Shown piece after piece: positions 61,001 to 64,000 of a stretch of DNA of 64,000 nucleotides. The notes under the pieces are model-generated. The model saw only the letters and a program-made list of their open reading frames with translations. It was not told where the DNA came from and searched no databases. The position numbers and the translations under genes are program-made. Source of the DNA: Bolinopsis microptera. Its lineage: Eukaryota; Ctenophora; Tentaculata; Lobata; Bolinopsidae. How positions within the stretch are numbered: the first letter of the stretch is position 1; every line of letters begins with the position of its first letter. The stretch covers positions 10,774,303-10,838,302 of the forward strand of contig NC_087075.1 of assembly GCF_026151205.1 (NCBI RefSeq), in the 5' to 3' direction.

Positions 61001-62523
61001 GGTCAGAATTTAAGTTTTGGCGCTAGTGGCGAGACATGAGTTTGCATTATTCAAACCATTTATCAGATATCACATTATATAAATTTTGATATCGCGAACC
61101 TTTTTAGTGCAAACCTCTCAACCTGGTCATGGTAATATATTTTACTTTCAAGGTATGACGTTAACGTTAACTTATATTCTGACTTCTTGAGTAGTAATCA
61201 CTTGAGGTCACATCCCAAAATTTTGGAGCATGTCCCTTTGTGAGGTTGGTACGTTTCGAAACCTTTATAATCTAGCTACACATCCCAGCTACTTTCTACT
61301 TTTCGATATTTCTCGAGAAAGGAAGCATTAACTTTATAAGGCTTAAACGAGTGCTGGATCAGATTCTGCAGGTCCAATAACAATATCTTGATTTTGTTTT
61401 CTTTGTGATATCTCTCCGATGATGTATTTTATCGCTCACAAGACCGTACAGCCTTATTCTGTACAAAAGTATTTTACTTTTTTCTGTGCAGCGCGAAATG
61501 AAGTTCGCTGTTTCACTTTTAGAGAAATTTCGTTTTTCATTGATCATTGTGCGCCTTAATATTTCGTGCTTTTATAGTTGAACTCGCTTTATCCATTGGC
61601 ATCACCATATTATTTGTACAACTGAAAACTCAATATATCTGGCCGCTTAAAAGTCTCAGAAACCAGCAAGTACTACTATTTTTTGTTTTATTGGGATAAA
61701 ACGCCTCTCCTTAAAGCAGCAGGGCGGATGTAATGGTTACCTGCACGGCTATCGTACACATGATAGGAGACCTCATCATACGACTATGTGACTGGAAACA
61801 CTACGAAACAGTGAAGAACAGAGACTCGGTTAACAGTATCCAGACTCCCTACGATTCTTCCAGCAAGAATCGGGAGAGTGTGACCAGTGCTCACACTATC
61901 ATCAGTCTGGCTAATGTTAACGAGCATACTGCTCTAACTATGAGGATCAGCAATCGTAACTCAGGTCTCGTGATGACTCCTTCGTAATATACATTGTTGT
62001 GAAAAAATTACGCGTGTTTAACAAGTTCGTTAGTGCTCGGCATTAATGTTTCTTTTTTAGGGAGATTTTGTTTTCTGCTGGTGAAGCAAGGGGAAGCATT
62101 TTCGGCTTATCAAGCAGGGTCTGAATTAAATTGGGATTCCGATTGAGGGTAACACGAAAATCTAAAAGCAAATAATTGAAAAAAGGCTCCTAAATAAAAA
62201 GGGGGAGACTCAACTCTGATTCAATTTAGAGAACCATAATATAATCTAACTGTTAACATCCCATTCTTAGTGCCAGAGGAGCAGTAGTTCTCACTATTTC
62301 AGACTCGAATCTTCAGTCTTCCAACTCTAGAAACTAGACTCACTCTAGACCATAGAAATCTTTCACGAAACTGATTTATTTTATTTTTCAGGCTATTCGT
62401 TCGTCTCACTGACTTTCACTAAACTTAATTTTAAAAGTTTCAGATCACTACGACGCAACGAATGAGTTTACGTATAACGCGACGGCGTCCTTTAGCAGAC
62501 CAAAACTTCATGATCCAGGCTTG
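6900..62523 (+). CDS. Large Ras-binding-domain gene, PLEKHG5/Syx-like RhoGEF candidate, 3' end outside window
   Basis: Shared exons, joined by phase: 19692-19755 (enters phase 1, leaves phase 2), 19970-20093 (leaves phase 0), 56612-56700 (phase 0 to 2), 56925-57064 (leaves phase 1) and 62444-62523 (leaves phase 0, so more exons follow). The pair 56612-57064 encodes about 76 residues resembling a Raf/RGS14-type Ras-binding domain: a CQFPDGT strand-turn, then KKGTTLREML, and later FLEQSNTPLKYSF. The last stretch recalls the region upstream of the DH domain in PLEKHG5 (Syx), a RhoA guanine exchange factor; RGS12/14-like is the alternative. Exons 19692-20093 are Ser- and basic-rich. Up to twelve alternative first exons, listed separately, feed acceptors 19692 or 56612. 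DH and PH domains would lie right of the window. Gene structure is fairly sure; family identity is moderate. Confidence 0.6.
7935..8085 (+). CDS. Alternative first exon B of the PLEKHG5-like gene (phase 1)
   Basis: ATG at 7935 with 50 codons plus one base and a consensus donor GTAAGT at 8086. The peptide begins MLRSAVQERKQRLSRKS, followed by LRRQSSDT, then a less basic stretch ending FTLDY. Phase 1 fits acceptor 19692. It lies 0.8 kb after exon A, so the two probably have separate promoters. Confidence 0.6.
9312..10209 (+). CDS. Alternative first exon C of the PLEKHG5-like gene (phase 1), 299 codons
   Basis: ATG at 9312 opens 299 codons ending at a GTGAGT donor at 10210; the frame stops 11 bases further on, as expected of an exon read into its intron. 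The first half is acidic and Ser-rich. The second half is strongly basic with repeated motifs such as KRRSSCH, SRRVKLS, VRRSSLF, VKRSNT and RRKSV. These resemble PKA/AKT-type and 14-3-3 sites. No known fold was recognised and the segment is probably disordered. The exon leaves phase 1, as acceptor 19692 requires. The upstream ATG at 9300 opens only four codons. Confidence 0.7.
10552..10596. repeat. Perfect hairpin, 16-bp stem and 13-nt loop
   Basis: The arm TACAAACTATCATACA is followed after 13 bases by its exact complement. It lies in the intron 0.3 kb after exon C. Role unknown; it may be the core of a small palindromic element. Confidence 0.7.
12292..12328 (+). CDS. Alternative first exon D (short), PLEKHG5-like gene (phase 1)
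   Basis: ATG at 12292, peptide MSLFDFVKEIEK, then a strong donor GTGAGT at 12329. Phase 1 fits acceptor 19692. The exon is too short to judge by content, so the call rests on phase and donor quality. The 300 bases upstream hold no ORF and could be promoter and 5' UTR. Confidence 0.4.
12515..12610. repeat. Minisatellite, 11-bp unit
   Basis: About eight copies of GAACTTTTAGA in tandem, within 0.2 kb downstream of exon D. Confidence 0.85.
12893..12926. repeat. CT microsatellite
   Basis: Nearly pure CT dinucleotide run with one T insertion. Confidence 0.85.
15755..15840. repeat. Minisatellite, 12-bp unit
   Basis: Six or more copies of TACTACACCTTT; the leftmost copies are degenerate (TTACACTTT). 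Confidence 0.8.
17162..17180 (+). CDS. Alternative first exon E (very short), PLEKHG5-like gene (phase 1)
   Basis: ATG followed by PKLLG and a strong donor GTAAGG at 17181, phase 1. It lies in the first unit of a decayed tandem duplication whose second unit has a comparable ATG plus donor (17621). The duplication and the shared phase make it more plausible than its length alone would. Confidence 0.33.
17621..17642 (+). CDS. Alternative first exon F (very short), PLEKHG5-like gene (phase 1)
   Basis: ATG followed by LIKRFV and a strong donor GTAAGA at 17643, phase 1. The sequence upstream repeats the GTCAGTATTTCG motif seen upstream of exon E. Tentative for the same reason as E. Confidence 0.33.
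17942..17957 (+). CDS. Alternative first exon G (very short), PLEKHG5-like gene (phase 1)
   Basis: ATG followed by FRLR and a moderate donor GTAACT at 17958, phase 1. It resembles E and F in having a tiny basic/hydrophobic N-terminus. It is the weakest of the three. Confidence 0.25.
18977..19196 (+). CDS. Alternative first exon H of the PLEKHG5-like gene (phase 1), 73 codons
   Basis: ATG at 18977 with 73 codons plus one base, donor GTAGAT at 19197, only 0.5 kb from acceptor 19692. The peptide starts MMPRIKYKYKYHTVSSG and has an internal near-repeat, GLERLSSGLERGSPFSSSGL, where GLERG recurs about every 12-13 residues. Phase 1 again. The frame stays open past the donor as a hydrophobic tail that looks intronic. 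Confidence 0.5.
23462..23545. repeat. Minisatellite, 13-bp unit with 26-bp alternation
   Basis: Copies of AGAGGATAAGTTT alternate with AGAGGACAAGTTT, so the higher-order period is 26 bp. Confidence 0.75.
24761..24875. repeat. Minisatellite, 16-bp unit
   Basis: Seven copies of ATATAAAACCAAATTG, with ATTGAT shifting to ATTAAT along the array. Confidence 0.85.
25222..25683 (+). pseudogene. LINE ORF1 remnant, SGNH-esterase C-terminal part, frameshifted
   Basis: One frame reads HDKICISVGTNDIRYADS, with the GxND block of SGNH hydrolases, and runs to about 25498. A different frame takes over at 25500 and reads through FKAGDIHPSEARGMGVLA, with the D-x-H block carrying the catalytic His, to a stop at 25683. 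Frame changes at or soon after a run of 16 A's at 25459-25474. A stop also lies about 14 codons before the GTND motif. The N-terminal part of ORF1 is missing through 5' truncation. SGNH domains in ORF1 are known from CR1-type LINEs. Confidence 0.7.
25809..29363 (+). CDS. LINE ORF2 polyprotein: apurinic-like endonuclease and reverse transcriptase
   Basis: 1184 codons without interruption. Residues about 1-180 precede the endonuclease and contain two hydrophobic segments (near 38-63 and 136-170), the second ending in LLNPGP (NPGP at 176-179). The EEP endonuclease starts near 184 (VSFNTHG), with catalytic Glu in NESW (Glu230), GDLN (352-355) and SDH (422-424). The reverse transcriptase begins near 655 (KAMGPDKIHGE) and includes NYRPISLTS, FDFAKAFDSVNH (Asp785), SGVPQGS and YADD (874-877). 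A C-terminal region with HCPIIWRPAS follows, as in CR1-like elements. The catalytic residues I can identify are all present, so the enzyme may be active. It replicates the element by target-primed reverse transcription. Confidence 0.9.
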   Translation: MIDLSQYRLRVGIYNNSKNRRSKQVSITGNFVPDIGVLDALRLFVLIYLYLYFALCVMSVTIGMALECHFRPFTVTAFHSISDNEFIHLFHSHSKSYAAVLMFFLFKKDWWLYKILGASPGLLGKLNFTGLENKPDSYGYIQLIMHYLNIITVSCMLWIHTLNAVLLIIVNPSLLNPGPTTYLKVVSFNTHGLIPFSQLQSDNPSFDNTKIFELHHYIHCHEPDILLINESWLKKSIIDSEVIPESYKVFRLDRSLQTHPPDPQNPRRFRKHGGGVLVAIRRDIDIVSTKLEYKCPAELLGITLKFRDGSKLILCSFYRVGTLGANNHNAFQDYVRKARQRRGVRGIVIAGDLNLPGIDWQNYCSRNPVEQLFLDTFSNFGLEQLITSPTHTGGNILDLVLTDKPHLISDIKISEHNIPCKSDHFAVSFTLKSKVKRIKSQKRESLNFKRANWDALNADLADIDWQAEFTGNMETSWNKFKDVLEQRTNEHIPKIKIGGRAQPPWFDAESHQACLEKERLHKSYKETTDPSCKAEKYFKFSKSRSDFKKIASNKMASSFEDEDDSNLITKKFWSYVKATSKNTRIPEQIHLEDVHKSDHSDQANLFNTFFHQQFSSPSDYDVHVDNTLTQDDIDYVSTLFSSSRIVDILKNLNTRKAMGPDKIHGEVLKKCAFTLAPALEILFTKCYVSGFLPSNWKYAIVVPVHKKGSKNDIKNYRPISLTSLVMKVMERIIRDELLSRCYDKIDPRQHGFLPHKSCATQMVEFCDSLSLSLNKNIRSDIVYFDFAKAFDSVNHDLILYKLKFYYNIDGMLLQFMKSYLSGRQQCVVVNGAISATLPVLSGVPQGSIIGPTLFVLFINDIYSGLSQGTNILLYADDTKMWREISQEEDHHILQSDINYLMTWARTNKMKFHPDKCKVLAILKRWSPLDGILPFTRYTYSMGQTLLDYTDSEKDLGIIMTSNLNFNSQADALYGKANQKFGMLKRNCHFINDLNKRRVLYLTLVRSIFEHCPIIWRPASSSTINRLEGLQKRALKWIRNDYGVSYSVEEIYNAHCKQLNILPLKYRFDYHDLKFFHSLVHQYHPCTTLPQYLTFFSGSSRLRSSHLDHLSVISSIPPGSAISKSYFYRAHLTWNRLPLSLREIIRPGVFKTELIKHIWKEHVCTASVDIDPSSDPDNSFSPDYG
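30885..31070. repeat. Local repeat family, copy 1 (about 186 bp)
   Basis: Starts TGTGGTTTAAAGCAACGAA and ends CCCAAAGGCCG. The same sequence recurs in the same orientation at 31953-32128, and a truncated version at 31081. Confidence 0.75.
31081..31172. repeat. Local repeat family, copy 2 (truncated)
   Basis: TGTGGTTATAAGCAACGGAG, then ACAGTTTTAAGATGG and the GTTTATCTG block. It aligns with the first half of copy 1 and starts 10 bp after that copy ends. Confidence 0.65.
31953..32128. repeat. Local repeat family, copy 3
   Basis: Aligns over its whole length with 30885-31070: TGTGGTTTAAAGCAACGAA, TTTCGCTGATTGAG, CATCTGTCTCATGTTATAC and CTAAAGGCCG appear in the same order. Copies differ by point changes and small indels. 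Confidence 0.75.
32958..33398 (+). CDS. Alternative first exon I of the PLEKHG5-like gene (phase 0), 147 codons
   Basis: ATG at 32958, exactly 147 codons, consensus donor GTAGGT at 33399. Peptide opens MTSPPCSPSAKYHVSTTKR and carries ATRRNSAPRGHS, GPGRRGMKGD, MHRNSLPGGTR and SRKRVMSDGDYTSDYNW. It is basic, Ser/Pro-rich and probably disordered; RRNSAP is a good 14-3-3-type motif. It ends in phase 0 and so bypasses the two upstream shared exons, splicing to 56612. A TTTTTTAG one base before the ATG could be an acceptor for an untranslated exon. Confidence 0.65.
33914..34200 (-). other. Minus-strand open frame, possible exon of unknown gene
   Basis: On the minus strand a frame opens after an AG and reads GIRERLKKQGITDITDITDI, followed by a Ser/Thr/Gln-rich stretch ending IIDFPGTRS. 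Near its end is a possible donor (GTACAA after TTTTCCGG). The composition looks protein-like, but no family was recognised and partner exons were not found. It could also be a fragment of an old element. Confidence 0.25.
36225..36330. repeat. Minisatellite, about 18-bp unit
   Basis: Degenerate copies of GATACTCAGTAAACTTAG; the first copies are irregular. Confidence 0.7.
36529..36577. repeat. Palindromic repeat, copy 1
   Basis: ATAAATACCTAT is followed, after TATTCCCTCTGATTTC and a few more bases, by ATAGGTATTTAT, its exact complement: a 12-bp stem. A second copy lies at 37023. An AGGGATAAAG-type motif accompanies both copies, before copy 1 and after copy 2. Confidence 0.65.
37023..37072. repeat. 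Palindromic repeat, copy 2 (decayed)
   Basis: Same left arm ATAAATACCTAT and same spacer TATTCCCTCCGATTTCA as at 36529, but the right arm has mutated to AGGTTTTTAT. Confidence 0.6.
37533..41040. repeat. 405-bp satellite array, 8.66 near-identical copies
   Basis: The same 405-bp unit starts at 37533, 37938 and every 405 bases until 41040, where it breaks off 8 bases into GGACATAA. Copies look identical by eye except for one C-to-T at 38844. Each unit contains three and a bit copies of a 21-bp sub-repeat (TTTCACTGAAGTCATCAG type). 405 is divisible by three, so identical 63- and 82-codon frames recur on the two strands. Each ends within one unit and none resembles a known protein, so I treat the array as non-coding satellite. 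Confidence 0.95.
41041..41656. other. Right flank of the satellite: TA microsatellites and AT-rich DNA
   Basis: TA runs at about 41043-41059 and 41251-41264 flank a short unique segment. TGACACCAC (about 41279) and GTGGTGTCA (about 41450) form a short inverted pair that could mark a decayed MITE. No coding signal. Confidence 0.45.
41657..41758 (+). CDS. Alternative first exon J of the PLEKHG5-like gene (phase 0), 34 codons
   Basis: ATG at 41657, exactly 34 codons, donor GTGAGA at 41759. Peptide starts MSSVRIKNYSTEEGRQLKRL, then TKQRSLPHGSFKVK. It is basic, and KQRSLPHG fits a kinase/14-3-3-like pattern. Phase 0 fits acceptor 56612. An earlier ATG at 41646 followed by GTGAGA is too short to prefer. 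Confidence 0.55.
43427..44701 (+). CDS. Alternative first exon K of the PLEKHG5-like gene (phase 0), 425 codons
   Basis: ATG at 43427 and exactly 425 codons to a donor GTAATA at 44702; the reading frame beyond it turns hydrophobic and intronic. The N-terminus is very basic (MRRHNSMKRKRMRP). A long Ser/Asp/Glu-rich region follows, with ATESSIS and ASESEELGSDLESD, then a basic stretch with LKRRSTFSNRMSRHRGSE, an acidic run (SEEEEEEVDEVD) and RKPSESNSLASLASM. No folded domain was recognised; probably a disordered regulatory N-terminus. Phase 0 fits acceptor 56612. An acceptor-like ACACATTAG precedes the ATG by 10 bases, so a non-coding exon may lie upstream. Confidence 0.72.
46049..46101 (+). 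CDS. Possible signal-peptide first exon of an unknown gene
   Basis: ATG at 46049 gives MSRVILIVILLLAHFHKR and then a consensus donor GTAAGG at 46102. Short basic start, hydrophobic core and polar end look like a secretory signal. It leaves phase 2, which does not match the phase-0 acceptor of the PLEKHG5-like gene. If real, it belongs to another, nested gene. CTATATAAG at 46021 is too close to the ATG to act as its TATA box. Confidence 0.3.
46440..46620. repeat. Cluster of inverted and direct repeats (ACTCTAGTTCGA family)
   Basis: ACTCTAGTTCGACA (46440-46453) pairs exactly with TGTCGAACTAGAGT (46464-46477) over a 10-base loop. A second pair, ACTCTAGTTCGA at 46489 and TCGAACTAGAGT at 46540, follows. 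The block CAGGTAGCG-TTCGA-AGGGTTTG then repeats directly with about 74-bp spacing to about 46620. Confidence 0.75.
47173..47864. repeat. Minisatellite, 31-bp unit, about 22 copies
   Basis: Unit GATCACTTCTAGTTCTGTGT followed by TCTAGCTCTGT. Most copies differ by only one or two bases; a variant with GGTTCTGAGTTCTAGTTC recurs in a semi-regular pattern in the second half. One copy is shortened near 47750-47770. Confidence 0.92.
48101..48263. promoter_or_regulatory. Cluster of CRE (CREB/ATF) motifs on a 21-bp repeat
   Basis: TGACGTCA occurs at 48146-48153 and 48167-48174, and the one-base variant TGACGCCA at 48188-48195, each exactly 21 bp apart. A fourth TGACGTCA lies at 48614-48621. The cluster is bracketed by two copies of a CGGCAGTTCTA...AAACCACC...CTTCTCACGGTGTTG block (about 48101 and 48226). 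TGACGTCA is the full CREB/ATF site; whether it acts here is inference. Confidence 0.5.
51393..51640. repeat. Three tandem copies of an 80-83 bp unit
   Basis: Units start at CGCCCA (51393, 51473 and 51556), with the end at 51640. Each contains AGAGTTA, GGAAAA, and TGCGCTCGTCTACGCCC. The third copy is the most diverged. Confidence 0.85.
52240..52505. repeat. Degenerate minisatellite (ACTGATCGTAACTGTAACAA type)
   Basis: Ten or more imperfect copies of a unit of about 20-25 bases with CTGATCGTAACTGTAAC; spacing is irregular. Confidence 0.7.
52944..53140. repeat. Minisatellite, 12-bp unit
   Basis: About 16 copies of TACATTTACTCT and TACATCTACTAT in mixed order. The 106-codon open frame across it is a product of the repeat (LLYIYSTFT) and not a gene. 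Confidence 0.85.
54129..55171. mobile_element. Non-autonomous hAT-like transposon, 1043 bp
   Basis: The left end reads CAGGCACTTATTAGGTGCG; the right end, complemented, reads CAGAGGCACATATTAGGTGCG. The element is flanked on both sides by the 8-bp TAGCTGCT (54121-54128 and 55172-55179). CA..TG ends and an 8-bp duplication are hAT hallmarks. Sub-terminal regions are packed with TGCGG/GCGGAAA motifs on both flanks, as expected for transposase-binding repeats. No transposase frame is present; the middle is a GGGCCT-rich minisatellite. Confidence 0.85.
54640..54955. repeat. GC-rich minisatellite inside the hAT-like element
   Basis: About 13 copies of a 23-24 bp unit of the type GGGCCTGGGTCACGGTCCCG followed by AAA. 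A longer duplicated block (around 54743-54815 and 54836-54900) contains CACGTGG and GAGTTCCAAAAGGGCC. Base composition is far more GC-rich than its surroundings. Confidence 0.85.
55800..55990. repeat. Minisatellite immediately upstream of first exon L
   Basis: Two larger degenerate units (GATTATTTAGTCTAT...GTCTTTGTAGCCACTA) are followed by several copies of TGTAGCCACTATACT, which decay to TTTAGCCAC and end at the start codon of exon L. It therefore overlaps the presumed promoter or 5' UTR. Confidence 0.75.
55996..56109 (+). CDS. Alternative first exon L of the PLEKHG5-like gene (phase 0), 38 codons
   Basis: ATG at 55996, exactly 38 codons, donor GTAGTA at 56110, only 0.5 kb before acceptor 56612. 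Peptide starts MSGGMYQRSLSFGNNPISVS and ends in a basic RRRAFIQRRTVSLCTQ. QRSLSF and RRTVSL are basophilic-kinase-like motifs. Phase 0 fits 56612. This would give the shortest protein, with the Ras-binding-like domain almost at the N-terminus. Confidence 0.6.
58950..59289. repeat. Minisatellite, 18-bp unit, about 19 copies
   Basis: Unit TTAAAACAGTCACGGTAC with rare changes. Because 18 is a multiple of three and the unit lacks stops in several frames, open frames run through it on both strands (TVTVLK, KQSRYL, STVTVL repeats). The surrounding 207-codon frame (58741-59364) is not otherwise gene-like. Confidence 0.95.
61723..61987 (+). CDS. Possible exon of an unknown gene (or another first exon)
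   Basis: A protein-like frame with ATG at 61733 reads MVTCTAIVHMIGDLIIRLCD, then a Ser/Asn/Thr-rich polar stretch (KNRDSVNSIQTPYDSSSKNR), to TAA at 61985-61987. Two readings are possible. It may be a terminal exon entered at the acceptor ending at 61722 (CTCTCC tract, phase 2). Or it may be a thirteenth first exon of the PLEKHG5-like gene, leaving phase 1 at a weak donor GTCTCG (61965) into acceptor 62444. It resembles a membrane-proximal segment plus cytoplasmic tail but matches no family I recognise. Confidence 0.35.
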
Positions 62524-64000
62524 GTGAGTCAAACCTCAATTATAACCTCAAACCTCAATTATAATCGCACACATTTATATCACAAGCATTGAGAGACCAT
62601 CATATTTTATATTGTTACTTTATTTTCAGAAAATTGACTCTCAAAACACATGAAATGGTCAAAATTTCATGCAGCATATTTCGCATTTGTCACCTACGTA
62701 CATGTGTTATAGCTATATGCCGTTTATTAAATATTCAAGAAGCAGAATATTCCAGAAATATTTTATTTCTGGAATCGGAGAGCGACGCATATAATAATAC
62801 TTGGAAAGAAAGAATCGACAATTCAGTTTGTATTTGCGCGCCAGACATTGCCTATAACTTACATCGCAACTTATGTCGACAGTTATCTGGCTTCTGCACT
62901 CGACGTCAGATTATTAGAGCGGTTACCATATATGCGCCTAGATAAGCTCTGTTATCATAACTTGTTATTAAACTTGTTAAACAGGTTCTAGGATACGCGC
63001 ATGTGTTAAACTATATCGTTAAAATCCAACCCACCGTGGGATTCTGAAATACCGCTAGGCGGCTTTTTAACGGCAACCTGGATTATTTTTAACAGTGCAC
63101 TTTGAGGTAAAAATTATGTGGTATGCATTATTATTATTACAGTATAAAAGCCAAGATACAATTACGAACCAGCTGATTATTTACCTCGTTTAGGTTCCCT
63201 TATCTTGACTGTATTCAAATTTCAAATTCTTTGCGCTTTTATATGTTTCGTACGTGGTTATAACAGCCAAATTTCGTGGTAAAAATTGTACAAGTGTCGA
63301 AGTTCCGGCCTCTCTCAGTGCAGCTTCTGATCTATTTTGAACTAACTTGAACTGTTCTTGCTGTTATAACTCATTGTTTGTTGATAAATATAATGTAGCA
63401 GTGGAAGCAGTTGAAACATAATCCCACTTGCCTCCAGTCACGTTGTGCACCTAGTGCTACGGGTTGTGCAGATATACTTGTTCCCTGAGATTCTCCCCAA
63501 CAATACTCTGCAGCAGTGCATTAACTGTCAATCCATGAAAATGACTGTAAAGCCGACCTGTTATATAGGATTAAGGTTACAACATGTTGATTACTATGAT
63601 GCAATATTCCAGATAACCATCTCAGAACAATCTCTGAACAACCTCAGAAGCCCCAAATAATGTCTAAATCATTGAGAAAGCCGGTAAATGGACATTGGAC
63701 AGTTTGAACTTGTCTCTGACCCTCTGTTTCAAACCTAGTCTCACTAGAGCCTGTCAATCTGATAATTGGCTAACAATCTTGGGCGGCTAGCCAGTAGCCA
63801 GCAACTCCTGTGCCATTCTAGCGGCAAATACCGGCTAATAGTCATGCTTGCCCACACATCTTAATCCCGTTGATATTCCGCCCACAATTAAGGTAGTCAA
63901 GTAGTCAGTAACCAGAACTAGAAGTTGATAATTTCCAAAATATTAATTTATGTGACACTTAACTCCGACTGGTACTCGTTCCTCCCGCCTCTTTCTTTTA
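62524..64000. other. Intron of the PLEKHG5-like gene, right edge of window
   Basis: Follows the donor GTGAGT at 62524. No further exon could be supported. The plus-strand frames at 62589-62945 and 63445-63660 lack good splice signals and recognisable content. Confidence 0.4.

Larger units (their letters stand above)
57065..62443. other. Intron of the PLEKHG5-like gene
   Basis: Intron between the second RBD exon (ends 57064, phase 1) and exon 62444-62523. It contains the 18-bp minisatellite and a possible exon at 61723; otherwise no supported feature. Confidence 0.45.

Noticed and set aside
1-64000. tRNA, rRNA and CRISPR signals
   Set aside because: No B-box plus acceptor-stem arrangement was found, no rRNA-like segments, and the tandem repeats lack the spacer structure of CRISPR arrays.

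Overview
The window looks like a gene-poor, AT-rich stretch of an invertebrate animal genome. Genes are split by GT-AG introns from a few hundred bases to tens of kilobases, and they carry a rhodopsin-family receptor and a Ras-binding-domain protein. Introns and intergenic DNA are full of minisatellites, MITE-like DNA transposons and a CR1-type LINE. Nothing bacterial, viral or organellar was recognised. I cannot name the phylum from sequence alone.

Layout. (1) 222-4330, + strand: a ten-exon rhodopsin-like GPCR. Its 5' end lies outside the window. A Harbinger-like MITE sits in its first visible intron. (2) 4331-6899: 3' flank and intergenic DNA with small transposon remnants. (3) 6900-62523 and probably beyond the right edge, + strand: one very large gene whose shared exons encode a Ras-binding-like domain most reminiscent of the PLEKHG5/Syx RhoGEF family. 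The DH-PH part would lie to the right of the window. (4) Inside the long introns of this gene lie a 5'-truncated CR1-like LINE with an intact 1184-codon ORF2 (25222-29838), a nearly homogeneous 405-bp satellite array (37533-41040), a 1.04-kb hAT-like non-autonomous transposon with an 8-bp target duplication (54129-55171), a cluster of CRE-type motifs (48146-48195) and many minisatellites.

The most striking feature is the 5' organisation of the large gene. I find up to twelve separate ATG-initiated exons. The eight upstream ones (6900 to 19196) all end in phase 1, which fits the phase-1 acceptor at 19692. The four downstream ones (32958, 41657, 43427, 55996) all end in phase 0, which fits the phase-0 acceptor at 56612. 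Eight of the twelve are long or convincing; four are very short (5-12 whole codons) and tentative. This reads as a two-tier set of alternative first exons, giving one RBD/GEF core many different N-termini. Several N-termini are rich in basic-Ser motifs of the kind recognised by basophilic kinases and 14-3-3 proteins. Three of the tiny first exons (17.1-18.0 kb) sit in a decayed tandem duplication, suggesting that the promoter/first-exon unit itself was duplicated.

All exon boundaries come from reading splice sites, phase and protein-likeness by eye. No transcript data or database search was available, so family names are recognition calls, not search results.
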